DNA of 53,193 bases from Candidatus Magasanikiibacteriota bacterium (GCA_016189025.1 JACPGS010000028.1:1-53193); one strand, 5' to 3'; positions 1 to 9,242 are shown, numbered from the stretch's first letter. The notes: a model not told the origin generated them from the letters alone. Numbers and translations are program-made.

Positions 1-119
1 ATGATGCCGCGCCTGCGGCGCGGCAAGAACCAAACCGCTCGGGCGGGGCGGGAAGGAAAGGGGGTTGGGGGGAAAGGAATTCCCGCCCCGCCCTCGCTTT
101 CGCCACCGCCGAATTTCGT
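1..119 (+). repeat. Family C inverted repeat, left copy (119 bp, may extend beyond window)
   Basis: Identical to the reverse complement of 2716-2834 over 119 bp; contains GCCGCGCC-tgc-GGCGCGGC hairpin and GGGCGGGGCGGGAAGGAAAGGGGGTTGGGGGG. Confidence 0.95.
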
Positions 120-139
120 ATTTCGCTTTGCGAAATACG
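117..139. repeat. 10-bp-stem hairpin CGTATTTCGC-ttt-GCGAAATACG abutting the left C repeat
   Basis: Direct reading; the right C copy has a different hairpin (GCCAGT-ttc-ACTGGC) at the equivalent place. Confidence 0.85.
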
Positions 140-243
140 CCGCCAAGAGAAAAGATGTTGTGCTTGCCCCACCCACCCGTGCGCGCACAACAAGGCGATA
201 CTCCCTTTGTTCTTTACTAAAAAGAAATATTGTAGTATCATTG

Positions 244-291
244 TGGTAGTGCTAATGGATTTAGCCATACTTCAATATAATAGTACTACCA
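244..291. promoter_or_regulatory. Putative promoter/operator of XRE gene: inverted repeat TGGTAGTGCT...AGTACTACCA flanking a TATAAT (276-281)
   Basis: 9/10 bp inverted repeat around a consensus -10 just upstream of the HTH gene. Confidence 0.5.
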
Positions 292-301
292 TAAATAGTT
301 T

Positions 302-511
302 ATGTCAAAGCAAGTTTATCCACTATCAAGTAACCTAAAGCAATTAAGGGAGAAAAAGAGACTTTCGCAAGATCGACTCGCCAAGCTCGCTGATGTTGCC
401 AATAATACAATTATTAAAATTGAACAGGGTGAGAATATAAACCCAACACTTGAAACATTAATGAAAGTGGCAAAAGCCCTTGATGTTAGTGTTGATGAGT
501 TGATAAAATAA
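302..511 (+). CDS. XRE/Cro-family helix-turn-helix transcriptional regulator (69 aa)
   Basis: LKQLREKKRLSQDRLAKLADVANNTIIKIEQGENINPTLETLMKVAKALDVSVDEL is a typical HTH_3 domain. Confidence 0.93.
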   Translation: MSKQVYPLSSNLKQLREKKRLSQDRLAKLADVANNTIIKIEQGENINPTLETLMKVAKALDVSVDELIK

Positions 512-521
512 ACTTAAGGAT

Positions 522-1535
522 ATGAACTGCATACATTGTGGAAACAGATTACCAAGTGACGCGAAATTTTGTAATAAATGCGGGAAGCCGATCGAATCTG
601 TAAAAGAAATTAACGCGGAGCACGTAGAGTATTTCTCAATCTCACTCTTACGATTGGCTGTCCTTTCAGTATTAACCCTCGGAATTTATGATGTATATTG
701 GTTTTATAAGAATTGGGACGCAATAAAAAAACAGGAAGGTAAAAAAATTTCTCCGTTAGCACGGGCAATTTTTGCAGTATTTTATTGTCACGATCTATTT
801 AAGAGAGTCGCTCTTTCTGCAAAAAATCATGGATATGTAAAGAAAATTTCATACTCCTTTTGGGCAACTACATACATAATATTAATTATCGCCGGTACTG
901 CCATGGGCCAAGTTGCAAGAGATAATCCTGATTTCAAAAGTTTAGCAAGTGATTATCCATCTTTGGTGATTTATTTTAGTGTATTTCAATTTATAATTAT
1001 TTTATCTAGTTTTATTCCCTTATTACCGATACAGAAAGTAATTAATTTTAACAATGACAGCATTGCACAAATTCATCAAAGAAAAAAGTTTTCAATTGGT
1101 GAAGCTATCTTGATTGTTTTAGGTATAGTTTTCTTTGGATCTATTATCTTGAGTACATATTCATCGCTAGCTCGTTTCAATACTAATAATATAGTACAAG
1201 TTCATTCAAAAAAAGATTTTATCAATAAGTCCGTCGCATCTGTGAAAACGAATCTAAATTTACCCTATCGAGTAGATGAAGCAACAACACTGGTCAACAT
1301 TACGGCTGAATCTAATGCCATACGTTATCATTACGTTATCTCTGGAATCGACACTAGCGATTTTAGCAACGCTTACTTAAAAGATTATTTACGCCCCACA
1401 GTTTGTCAAAATAAAGACATAAAAAATATCCTTGATCAGGATATAAATATAGAACATTCATATTTCGTTGAAGATACTAGAGAAAATTATTTTATATCAT
1501 TCGCTAAGGCTGATTGCTTGCAATACAAACTTTAA
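522..1535 (+). CDS. Zinc-ribbon domain multi-pass membrane protein
   Basis: N-terminal CIHCGN..CNKCGK zinc ribbon followed by several hydrophobic segments. Confidence 0.8.
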   Translation: MNCIHCGNRLPSDAKFCNKCGKPIESVKEINAEHVEYFSISLLRLAVLSVLTLGIYDVYWFYKNWDAIKKQEGKKISPLARAIFAVFYCHDLFKRVALSAKNHGYVKKISYSFWATTYIILIIAGTAMGQVARDNPDFKSLASDYPSLVIYFSVFQFIIILSSFIPLLPIQKVINFNNDSIAQIHQRKKFSIGEAILIVLGIVFFGSIILSTYSSLARFNTNNIVQVHSKKDFINKSVASVKTNLNLPYRVDEATTLVNITAESNAIRYHYVISGIDTSDFSNAYLKDYLRPTVCQNKDIKNILDQDINIEHSYFVEDTRENYFISFAKADCLQYKL

Positions 1536-1552
1536 TTCATTTAAATAACAAT

Positions 1553-1912
1553 ATGTTTTGTATTAAGTGTGGTAAAGAGACAACTCCGCGATCTAATTTT
1601 TGTCAAAATTGCGGGGGCGAATTAAAGGACATTAGTGAAGCTGTACCGCAATCAATAATTCAAAAAACAACGCAGTCAGCAAACAAGAAGGAGGGCAACA
1701 CAACTAAAATCTTAAAAATTATCGGGGCAACGATTCTACTTTTGATAGTGCTTCAATATCTTGTCTCGATTTTTACGGCTATATTTGTTGCGCTCGTCGG
1801 GGTTACAACGGAACAAGCTTATACGAATGTTCGTGCGGTTGCTATTTTGATTTCCTTTGGAATCATTATCTACTTGTGGATCAGAGGATATAAAAGTATT
1901 TTTAAGAAGTAA
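1553..1912 (+). CDS. Small zinc-ribbon membrane protein
   Basis: MFCIKCGKETTPRSNFCQNCGGELK zinc ribbon plus two TM segments; internal ATG preferred over the 1514 start. Confidence 0.75.
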   Translation: MFCIKCGKETTPRSNFCQNCGGELKDISEAVPQSIIQKTTQSANKKEGNTTKILKIIGATILLLIVLQYLVSIFTAIFVALVGVTTEQAYTNVRAVAILISFGIIIYLWIRGYKSIFKK

Positions 1913-1943
1913 CTAATGAGTCGGAAGGGGCTTTAACTAGCTT

Positions 1944-2693
1944 ATGGTATTTGATTTAATAAATATCTCAGAGGCCGAAAATAAACTTGTTGTCGAAGCA
2001 AAAAATAAATACGGGAAAGTTTACGAGAATGCTAAAAATTTAGTTTTTCTTTTATGGGATTTTTTAAAATCTGCGGAAGTTGATGCATGGATTTTTGTAT
2101 CATTTCTTTCGCAGGTTCAAAAATTTGCCATTCTATCGCTTTTGTCAACGCTAAGACAACACAACGCACAATCGTTAATGGATATGAGGCAAATTTTTGA
2201 GGCAGGTGTTTTAGCCGCTTACGCTATACACGAAAGAAATGACACGACTTATTATTATAAAGATCAAAATGACGTCGCTTATGTAAAAGAGGACGCAAAA
2301 GAAAAATCGTACAAGTGGCTAGAGGAAAATTACAAAAGCCATTCAGATACAATTAAAAATCAAAAGAAAATAATAAACAATATGTGGACGCACGCAAGCA
2401 TATTGCTGACGCCACTAAATTTTCAGCTAGAAAAAGAAGAAAAATTTTTGAATTCGGTTTTTGATAAGGAAGACGAATTTCAAACAAAAAACGATTTGTG
2501 GTTTCTTGCAAATTCTTGCTGGGGATTACTTGATTTGTTTGCTAAAGAAATTATAAAAACAAAATACGCTAAACTTTCTGATGATTTTACTAAAAAAATG
2601 AAACAATTCGGTGATGATAATGAAGCATTGAAAAAAGAGTTAGTGAGCCATCCCCGAATTCAAAAATGGACAAACATTGAGAAGAAAAGTTAG
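1944..2693 (+). CDS. Hypothetical protein (249 aa), AT-rich
   Basis: Long ORF in register with the upstream genes; no family confidently recognised. Confidence 0.7.
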   Translation: MVFDLINISEAENKLVVEAKNKYGKVYENAKNLVFLLWDFLKSAEVDAWIFVSFLSQVQKFAILSLLSTLRQHNAQSLMDMRQIFEAGVLAAYAIHERNDTTYYYKDQNDVAYVKEDAKEKSYKWLEENYKSHSDTIKNQKKIINNMWTHASILLTPLNFQLEKEEKFLNSVFDKEDEFQTKNDLWFLANSCWGLLDLFAKEIIKTKYAKLSDDFTKKMKQFGDDNEALKKELVSHPRIQKWTNIEKKS

Positions 2694-2715
2694 GCGGCGC
2701 GCCAGTTTCACTGGC

Positions 2716-2834
2716 ACGAAATTCGGCGGTGGCGAAAGCGAGGGCGGGGCGGGAATTCCTTTCCCCCCAACCCCCTTTCCTTCCCGCCCCGCCCGAGCGG
2801 TTTGGTTCTTGCCGCGCCGCAGGCGCGGCATCAT
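2716..2834 (-). repeat. Family C inverted repeat, right copy
   Basis: Perfect reverse complement of 1-119. Confidence 0.95.
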
Positions 2835-2914
2835 TCGGGATTTTGTTCAAAAAAGGTTCGAGCGGCGTTCAGTAATTGCGACCAACAAAAATAGCCGACT
2901 GAGATCGCGCTGTT

Positions 2915-2974
2915 AGAGATTCCTCCGCTCTCTCGTCCCGATTAATCGGGACTCGGTCGGTCGGAATGACAAGA
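2915..2974. repeat. Family B palindromic element, copy B1
   Basis: GAGATTCCTCCGCTC...CCCGATTAATCGGG...GGTCGGTCGGAATGACA. Confidence 0.85.
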
Positions 2975-2993
2975 GGGAGCGTTTTTTTACAGT

Positions 2994-4883
2994 CTAAAGC
3001 AAGGATTTAACTGTTTTTACAACCGCCGCGGCGTTAATTTCTTCGTAGGCCAACAGCTCTGCCGGTTTGCCGCTGCGCGGAATTTGGCGTACTGCCAAAC
3101 TGCGGATGGGCGGGCAGGAAAAATTTTTGGTCGGCGCCCGCTCATTAAGAGCGCTCTGTACTGCCTCTCCCAAACCCCCTTCGGGATAATGATCCTCAAC
3201 CGTAATCAGCGCCTTGGTATCAGACGCGGCTTGCCGGAGGGTGGCAAGGTCAATCGGTTTAATGCTGTAAAGGTCAATCACCCGGATTAAAATCCCCTCT
3301 CGCTTCAGAATTTCGTAAGCAGTTAATGCTTCAAATACCGTAATGCCGGCGGCGATCACGGTGGCAATATCTTTACGGCTTTGGCGTAAAATTTTACTCC
3401 CGCCGATGGCAAACTTTTCCGTCGGCTGGTAAATTACCGGCGTGGCCTGCCGCGTAGTGCGCAAATATACCAGGCCAGAGGCGCCGGCGGCCGCCGCTAC
3501 CAGGCGCTCGGTAGCAACTGCATCGCTAGGATATAGGACGCTACTGCCGCGCAACGTCCTAAACATGGCAATGTCTTCCAGCCCCATCTGCGACGGTCCG
3601 TCTTCGCCGATGGCCACTCCGGCATGCGATCCGCAAAAAACGATATGGCAGTCAGAGTACTGGCTCAGGCGGATTTGATCAAACGCCCGCGTTAAAAAAG
3701 CGGCAAAACTGGAAACAAAGGGGGTAAAACCGCGCCGCGAGAGCCCCACCGCCACTCCCGCCATATTCTGCTCGGCAATAAACATCTCTAAAAACCGCTC
3801 TGGATGCGCGGCTTTAAAAATTTCCGCCATGGTGGAATTGCTTACTTCCGCATCCAACACTACCAGATTAGAAAGTTTCGGGTAGAGCGCAGCCAGCGCC
3901 GTACCATAGGCTCTGCGAGTGGCAATTTTATCGCCTATTTTATAGGCAGTAAATTCTAAATGATTAGTTTTGAATTCCTTGGCCTGGCTCGGGACAAGTT
4001 TTGCGTTCGGTATTTTTACTTTTGCTGGCAACGCCACTTCCCCCCGTAAATCAGCATCCACTTTGCCTAACTGTTTAAGCGCGACGGTTAATTCGTCCGG
4101 CGTCAGGGCTTTGCCATGCCAGCCGTTTTTATTTTCTATCATTCGCACTCCCCGACCCTTTTTAGTTTTAGCAATAATCATTACCGGCCGGCCCCGCACC
4201 GTCAAGGCGCGCTGATAAGCGCCGGCGATGGCCTTTAAATTGTGGCCGTCCACGACCATCGTCCGCCAACCGAACGCCGCAATGCGGCGCTGATATTCGT
4301 TTAGCCGATGGCCGTACATAGTTTCGCCACGCTGGCCCAAACGATTAACATCAATAATACCGATAAGATTATCCAGGCGGTAATGCGCCGCCAGCTGAAT
4401 CGCCTCCCACCCCGCGCCTTCGCTCATTTCGCTGTCGCCGAGCAAGACAAAAGTGCGATACGGCCACTGCTGCAACCGCGCGGCGAGCGCCATCCCTAAT
4501 CCTACCGACAATCCCTGCCCCAGCGACCCGGTGGCCGCCTCGGTATAGGGGAAGCGCGGCGTGGGGTGGCCCTCCAGGGGACTGTGGAAAGTACGCAATT
4601 TAAGCAATTCGGCCTCGCTTACCCTGCCCGCGGCAGCATAGATTGAATAGAACAGAGGCGACGCATGTCCTTTAGAAAAAATTAATCGGTCGTTGCCTGG
4701 ATATTCTGGATGTTCAAGATCGGCGCGGAAGAATCCGCCGAAAAATAGCGCGGTCAACAGATCGGTCGCCGAAAGCGATGAACTGGGATGCCCGGAACCG
4801 GCGGCGGTAGTGGCGCGCAAAATAAAATAACGCACCAGGCGGGCCAGGGAAACGATTTTTTTATAATCAGAAATAGATTGCAT
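2994..4883 (-). CDS. tkt: Transketolase (full length, fused N- and C-terminal parts)
   Basis: GSGHPSSSLSATDLLTALFFG, GDSEMSEGAGWEA thiamine-binding motif, C-terminal transketolase domain ending in EDHYPEGGLGEAV. Confidence 0.93.
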   Translation of the reverse strand: MQSISDYKKIVSLARLVRYFILRATTAAGSGHPSSSLSATDLLTALFFGGFFRADLEHPEYPGNDRLIFSKGHASPLFYSIYAAAGRVSEAELLKLRTFHSPLEGHPTPRFPYTEAATGSLGQGLSVGLGMALAARLQQWPYRTFVLLGDSEMSEGAGWEAIQLAAHYRLDNLIGIIDVNRLGQRGETMYGHRLNEYQRRIAAFGWRTMVVDGHNLKAIAGAYQRALTVRGRPVMIIAKTKKGRGVRMIENKNGWHGKALTPDELTVALKQLGKVDADLRGEVALPAKVKIPNAKLVPSQAKEFKTNHLEFTAYKIGDKIATRRAYGTALAALYPKLSNLVVLDAEVSNSTMAEIFKAAHPERFLEMFIAEQNMAGVAVGLSRRGFTPFVSSFAAFLTRAFDQIRLSQYSDCHIVFCGSHAGVAIGEDGPSQMGLEDIAMFRTLRGSSVLYPSDAVATERLVAAAAGASGLVYLRTTRQATPVIYQPTEKFAIGGSKILRQSRKDIATVIAAGITVFEALTAYEILKREGILIRVIDLYSIKPIDLATLRQAASDTKALITVEDHYPEGGLGEAVQSALNERAPTKNFSCPPIRSLAVRQIPRSGKPAELLAYEEINAAAVVKTVKSLL

Positions 4884-4916
4884 ATTGATAATATAACAAA
4901 GAAATGGCCTCCCAGG

Positions 4917-6125
4917 CTAGACTTTGGGGCGATGGCCAATCAGCCGCCGCAAGCGTCGCCGGAACCTTCTTTCATTAATACGACTGGCGAACAGCACAGT
5001 CAGTCCGGCGACAATTGATTCAGTAGAGCCGATGCCGGCCAGCACCCAGCCGTTGCTCATCAGGCCTAACACCGCACCTAAAATACCCATGAACGGAGCG
5101 CCCGCGGCGCCTAAAAACAATCCCAGCCGCGCCGGATTGGTAAAATCCTGGCGCAAAGCCAAGCGCATCAGTTCGCGCTTTGAGCCAATTTGCTCTTTCC
5201 CTTCCTGGTGCAGCGCCCGCAGATTCTTTTGATACATAAAAAACGACTGGATGGCGGTGGTTAAAGAAAGTGCCACCGCGGACAAACCAAATATGATACC
5301 GCCCCAAATAATATGACCTTCCTCTAATAAACCGTGCACGGAAAAAGCGCCGTAAGTAGCCAAGGCAAATACCGGTATCAGGATGCGCGAGCGCCGAGCG
5401 AGCTCCCGCCAGCTAAACCCCGAACCGCGCAGGGCCATCAGCTCGGCTGATTCGCCCAGGAGGTCGTCCGCCGAAGCCGCGAATACTTTACCGATGCCGG
5501 CGGCAAATTTTTCTAAAATATGGGCAATGGGGCCAACAATCAGCAGGGCCTTAATAATGCTCTGGGCAATGGCGGTGCGTTCGTGCGCATTATCGGCAAT
5601 TACTCGGAATACCGCGTAGTCTACCTGCAGGGGATAAATTAATTCCGAAAGTTCAGTCATCAATCTCTGCTCTTCGGGCTTAATGCCGATGTTCTCCTCG
5701 TCAATCAGCACCAACCGCTTAAAGCGCAAACGGTCGCGTTCAATAGTGGCAATCGCGGCCTCCAGATTTTCACCGTGTGCCGCGGCCCGCGCCCGGTCTG
5801 CTTCGGTAATTACCGGCAAATGTTTATTGCGCAATAATTCCGGCAGCCAGGTAATGATATAGTTATGCTGGCTATGGACGGAAATGGTGTGCACGGCTTT
5901 TAAGATATTTTCCGGGGTTTTGAGCACCGTGCGCACTCCGATCGCCTTGCCCTGCGTTAAAATGGCACGCACCCGTTTTTGATATTCCGGATATCTGGCA
6001 AAAATATATTGAATTTCCAGCGGCAAATACTCTGCCCAATCGCATTCTTCAGGCAAAGAAATCATTTCCACTTTATAACTGCCGACCGGAAAATACTTCT
6101 TCTCTTTAGGATTTTTATCAGACAT
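4917..6125 (-). CDS. Conserved hypothetical membrane protein (402 aa)
   Basis: Soluble N-terminal half, C-terminal hydrophobic segments; family not recognised. Confidence 0.7.
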   Translation of the reverse strand: MSDKNPKEKKYFPVGSYKVEMISLPEECDWAEYLPLEIQYIFARYPEYQKRVRAILTQGKAIGVRTVLKTPENILKAVHTISVHSQHNYIITWLPELLRNKHLPVITEADRARAAAHGENLEAAIATIERDRLRFKRLVLIDEENIGIKPEEQRLMTELSELIYPLQVDYAVFRVIADNAHERTAIAQSIIKALLIVGPIAHILEKFAAGIGKVFAASADDLLGESAELMALRGSGFSWRELARRSRILIPVFALATYGAFSVHGLLEEGHIIWGGIIFGLSAVALSLTTAIQSFFMYQKNLRALHQEGKEQIGSKRELMRLALRQDFTNPARLGLFLGAAGAPFMGILGAVLGLMSNGWVLAGIGSTESIVAGLTVLFASRINERRFRRRLRRLIGHRPKV

Positions 6126-6132
6126 ATACTAA

Positions 6133-6171
6133 CCAATTATGCTGACTAGCCGAAATAATCAGCATAACTGG
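6133..6171. repeat. 39-bp mini-palindrome with 13-bp TIRs (CCAATTATGCTGA/TCAGCATAACTGG), possibly a D-related derivative
   Basis: 12/13 TIR match; ends resemble CCAATAGTGCTAATTA of family D. Confidence 0.6.
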
Positions 6172-6175
6172 CTTT

Positions 6176-7261
6176 CTAAACTTTAATCAAGGTATGATCG
6201 CCTAAAATCATTTTTTGGAATCCTCCTTTACCGTTAGGTAATACTTTTGCTTGCTCGCCGATAATACTCTCGGCAATCTGAATTGGCGCGTCGATTACAC
6301 AATTGCCGAGCACGATTGATTCCTTAATTGTTGCCTGCTTAACGGTACTTCCCTTCCCGACAGTCACATACGGCCCGATAGTGCAATTCTCTAACATGCA
6401 ACTTTCCCCGATCATCACCGGCCCGCGGAGCAATACGTTTGGGCCAATGACCGTACCGTGGCTGATGGCGACATTTCCGCTCCGCTCAAAAATATCCTCA
6501 ACCCCAGAGGCAGTCACAAACGCTTCGGCTGCCAGTTCGTCCAACAACAAGCGGTTGGCAGAGAGCAGATCCTCGGGCTTGCCCGTATCCTTCCACCAGC
6601 CGGTAATTTCCTGCCAGCCAATTCGCTTGCCGTTTTTCAACAAGTAAGACACTACATCGGGTAGTTCATATTCCCCGCGGGCGCTGGGCTTTATCCGGGC
6701 AAACGCTTCAAAAAAAACCCGCGGCCCGAATAAGTAAATCCCCGTAATAGCAAAATCATTGGGGGGATTGCTAGGTTTTTCCAGGGTATCAATCAGCTGG
6801 CCTTGACTGTTTAACACCGGCACGCCAAAACGCTCTGGGTCAGGCACTTGGGCAAAAGCGAGCATGCCGTCAAAATTACCATCGCTAAAAGCACTAAAAA
6901 ACGGCCGCAGGCTGCCTAAAATGATGTTATCGGACAGATAAAACATGAACGGATCGCTGCCGATAAACGGCTCGGCGCACTTTACCACATGGGCAATCCC
7001 CTGCGGCCCGCCGGTTTGCTCAAAGTATTTAATCTTAATTCCCCAGCGGCTGCCGTCGCCGACCGCTTTCGGGAGTTCGGTTTCGCCGGGATTGGTGTTA
7101 ATAAAAATCTCCTCGATCCCCGCTTCCGCCGCTTTCTGAATCGCGTGAAATATCATCGGCTGATTCGCCAGCGGAATCAGATGTTTATTGAGGGTAGTAG
7201 TAATCGGCCGCAGCCGCGTGGCCCGCCCGCCGCCGGTTAAAATTGCCTTGCGGATTCTCAT
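6176..7261 (-). CDS. Sugar nucleotidyltransferase (RmlA/GlmU-like) with C-terminal left-handed beta-helix
   Basis: KAILTGGGRATRLRPITTTLNKHLIPLANQPMI; hexapeptide-repeat C-terminus. Confidence 0.88.
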   Translation of the reverse strand: MRIRKAILTGGGRATRLRPITTTLNKHLIPLANQPMIFHAIQKAAEAGIEEIFINTNPGETELPKAVGDGSRWGIKIKYFEQTGGPQGIAHVVKCAEPFIGSDPFMFYLSDNIILGSLRPFFSAFSDGNFDGMLAFAQVPDPERFGVPVLNSQGQLIDTLEKPSNPPNDFAITGIYLFGPRVFFEAFARIKPSARGEYELPDVVSYLLKNGKRIGWQEITGWWKDTGKPEDLLSANRLLLDELAAEAFVTASGVEDIFERSGNVAISHGTVIGPNVLLRGPVMIGESCMLENCTIGPYVTVGKGSTVKQATIKESIVLGNCVIDAPIQIAESIIGEQAKVLPNGKGGFQKMILGDHTLIKV

Positions 7262-7273
7262 ATGAGGCTTACT

Positions 7274-8404
7274 CTACCAAAAAATTAATCTTCTGACCAC
7301 CCCCCAATACCCCCGCATTAGCGGATTACCAATATATTTTAATAGCGGATTATTAAATGCCTGGTCGTCAAACTGGATTACTCCGGTTGCTGATGCCAGC
7401 AATTGCCGGTCGGAAATTTTCCGCTGGGATTGAATTTGTTTTCTTCTGTCAAACCACAGCTTCCAACTCCACGGTTTTAACCAATACAAATATGCCCGCC
7501 ATTTTTCGCGCCACCACCCTTGTAATAACGCAATGAAACCGAGGCCGATTTCTACCGGAATAGCGATCGGCAATAAAAGCAAAATCGTCGGCCATTGATA
7601 ATACATCAGAATGATGGCAAAACGATTGCGTTCCATTAGATAGTATTTATCTTGATTGCGGCGGAAATTATACTCGTGGAAAAATTTCGCATCGGGAACG
7701 ACTACCGTTTTGTATCCCAGGGACTTTAGGCGCAGGGAATATTCCAGGTCTTCGTGATAGGCAAAAAAATCTTCATCCAGCAGGCCGTGCTGTTGCAACA
7801 GATCAGCCCGCAGCAGAAGCGAGGCGCCGCTGGCATAAGGAACTTCTTCATATATCAAGGGATTCCTCCACTTCTCCCCGCCGGCGCGTCGGTGGGGAGT
7901 CGGTCGGAATGACACGGGTTGTCTCAATCCTCCGCTATATCCAAACCCCAAAAAATGCCGCTGATTGCCGGCCGTATTGATTAAATCGGTTTCCGGATAT
8001 AACAGCACCAGCGACTGCGCCGCGCCGATCAAGGGGTCGCTCTCCATCGCTTCAACTAACTTCGGCAGGCAAGCTGGCTCCAGAAAACCATCTTGATTGT
8101 GCAGATAAATATATTTACAGCCGAGCGCTAGGGCTTTTTTAATGCCGACGTTATTGCCGCCGGCAAAGCCGAGGTTAGCGGTTTGCGCCAAAAGGGTGAC
8201 CCGCAGCAAATTATTACCCTCCCCGATCGTCTGCTTAATAAATTCCGCTGACGAACCAAACTCGGGATGCGTATTATCTACAATAATGAATTCTACCTGG
8301 TCTTTCGGGTAAGTAATATTTTGCCACGCCTCCATTGCTCGTCGGAGATATGGTTCCGAGTGATAGGAGAGGTAGATGATAGCGACCTTGGGGAGCATTT
8401 CCAT
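7274..8404 (-). CDS. GT2 family glycosyltransferase carrying an in-frame repeat insertion
   Basis: VAIIYLSYHSEPYLRRAMEAWQN..., EDLEYSLRLKSLGYK; repeat B2 is translated within it. Confidence 0.88.
   Translation of the reverse strand: MEMLPKVAIIYLSYHSEPYLRRAMEAWQNITYPKDQVEFIIVDNTHPEFGSSAEFIKQTIGEGNNLLRVTLLAQTANLGFAGGNNVGIKKALALGCKYIYLHNQDGFLEPACLPKLVEAMESDPLIGAAQSLVLLYPETDLINTAGNQRHFLGFGYSGGLRQPVSFRPTPHRRAGGEKWRNPLIYEEVPYASGASLLLRADLLQQHGLLDEDFFAYHEDLEYSLRLKSLGYKTVVVPDAKFFHEYNFRRNQDKYYLMERNRFAIILMYYQWPTILLLLPIAIPVEIGLGFIALLQGWWREKWRAYLYWLKPWSWKLWFDRRKQIQSQRKISDRQLLASATGVIQFDDQAFNNPLLKYIGNPLMRGYWGVVRRLIFW
7859..7917. repeat. Family B palindromic element, copy B2 (inside CDS)
   Basis: GGGATTCCTCCACTTCTCCCCGCCGGCGCGTCGGTGGGGAGTCGGTCGGAATGACAC; matches B1/B4 arms. 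Confidence 0.85.
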
Positions 8405-8408
8405 AACG

Positions 8409-9242
8409 CTAAAAATACTTGTGCGTGCCGCGCCACTTCCACATATACTTGAGCCAGCTGATTAAATGAATCCGCGCTAATTTGTTCTTGAACAACGCCT
8501 TGAAGAGCCCGGGAATTTTAGCCGAGCCGCGGTCGTAGCGGTGTTTAATGATAATATCGTGCACATAATACACCGGCCAGCCGCTATCCCACATCCGCCG
8601 GCACCAGTCGCAATCTTCCAGATACATAAAAAACCGTTCGTCAAACCAGCCGATAGTCTCCGCCACTTCGCGGCGCACTACCATGGCGGCGCCGAGCACC
8701 CAGTCCACCGGCCGCGTTTCGTTATGGTCAAAGTCGCTCATCAGCAGGCGCTCGGTGCGCCGCCTGGCCCAGCGGTATTTTTCGTCCCAGCGGATCTGCT
8801 TTAAGGGCTTGATTAAAAGCGACGGCCGGTCAAACCGATAGCAAGCGTACTGCAGGGTGCCGTCCAGATTAACTAATTTAGGGCCGACGCAGCCGATTTT
8901 AGGGTGCTCGTCCATAAATTTAACCAAGCGGGCAATGGTCTGCGAATTCTCCGGAATAATCGTGTCGCGATTGAGCGCAAAATAATAGCGCGCCGGCGTC
9001 GCTTTGAAGCCGATTACGTTCCCCCGGCCAAACCCCACATTTTCCCCGGTGTTAAGATACTTCACGCGGGGGAAATTAATATCAAGCTGTTCTTTAAGAT
9101 TGTCGGTATTATTGGAATTATCTACCACCGTCACCTGCACCGCATACGGCTCAGCGGCAATATCTTTCATAATAGATTCCACCGCCTGCAAAATGTCAGC
9201 GCGGGAGCGGTAGTTGACCAGGACGATGTTGATGTCTTTCAT
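8409..9242 (-). CDS. GT2 family glycosyltransferase
   Basis: MKDINIVLVNYRSRADILQAVESI..., FFMYLEDCDWCRRMWDSGW. Confidence 0.9.
   Translation of the reverse strand: MKDINIVLVNYRSRADILQAVESIMKDIAAEPYAVQVTVVDNSNNTDNLKEQLDINFPRVKYLNTGENVGFGRGNVIGFKATPARYYFALNRDTIIPENSQTIARLVKFMDEHPKIGCVGPKLVNLDGTLQYACYRFDRPSLLIKPLKQIRWDEKYRWARRRTERLLMSDFDHNETRPVDWVLGAAMVVRREVAETIGWFDERFFMYLEDCDWCRRMWDSGWPVYYVHDIIIKHRYDRGSAKIPGLFKALFKNKLARIHLISWLKYMWKWRGTHKYF

Noticed and set aside
1-249. ORFs 1-249 (+) and 2640-2834 (-) encoding the same N-terminal peptide
   Set aside because: Both are translations of the C inverted repeat (MMPRLRRGKNQTARAGREGKG...), not evidence of genes.
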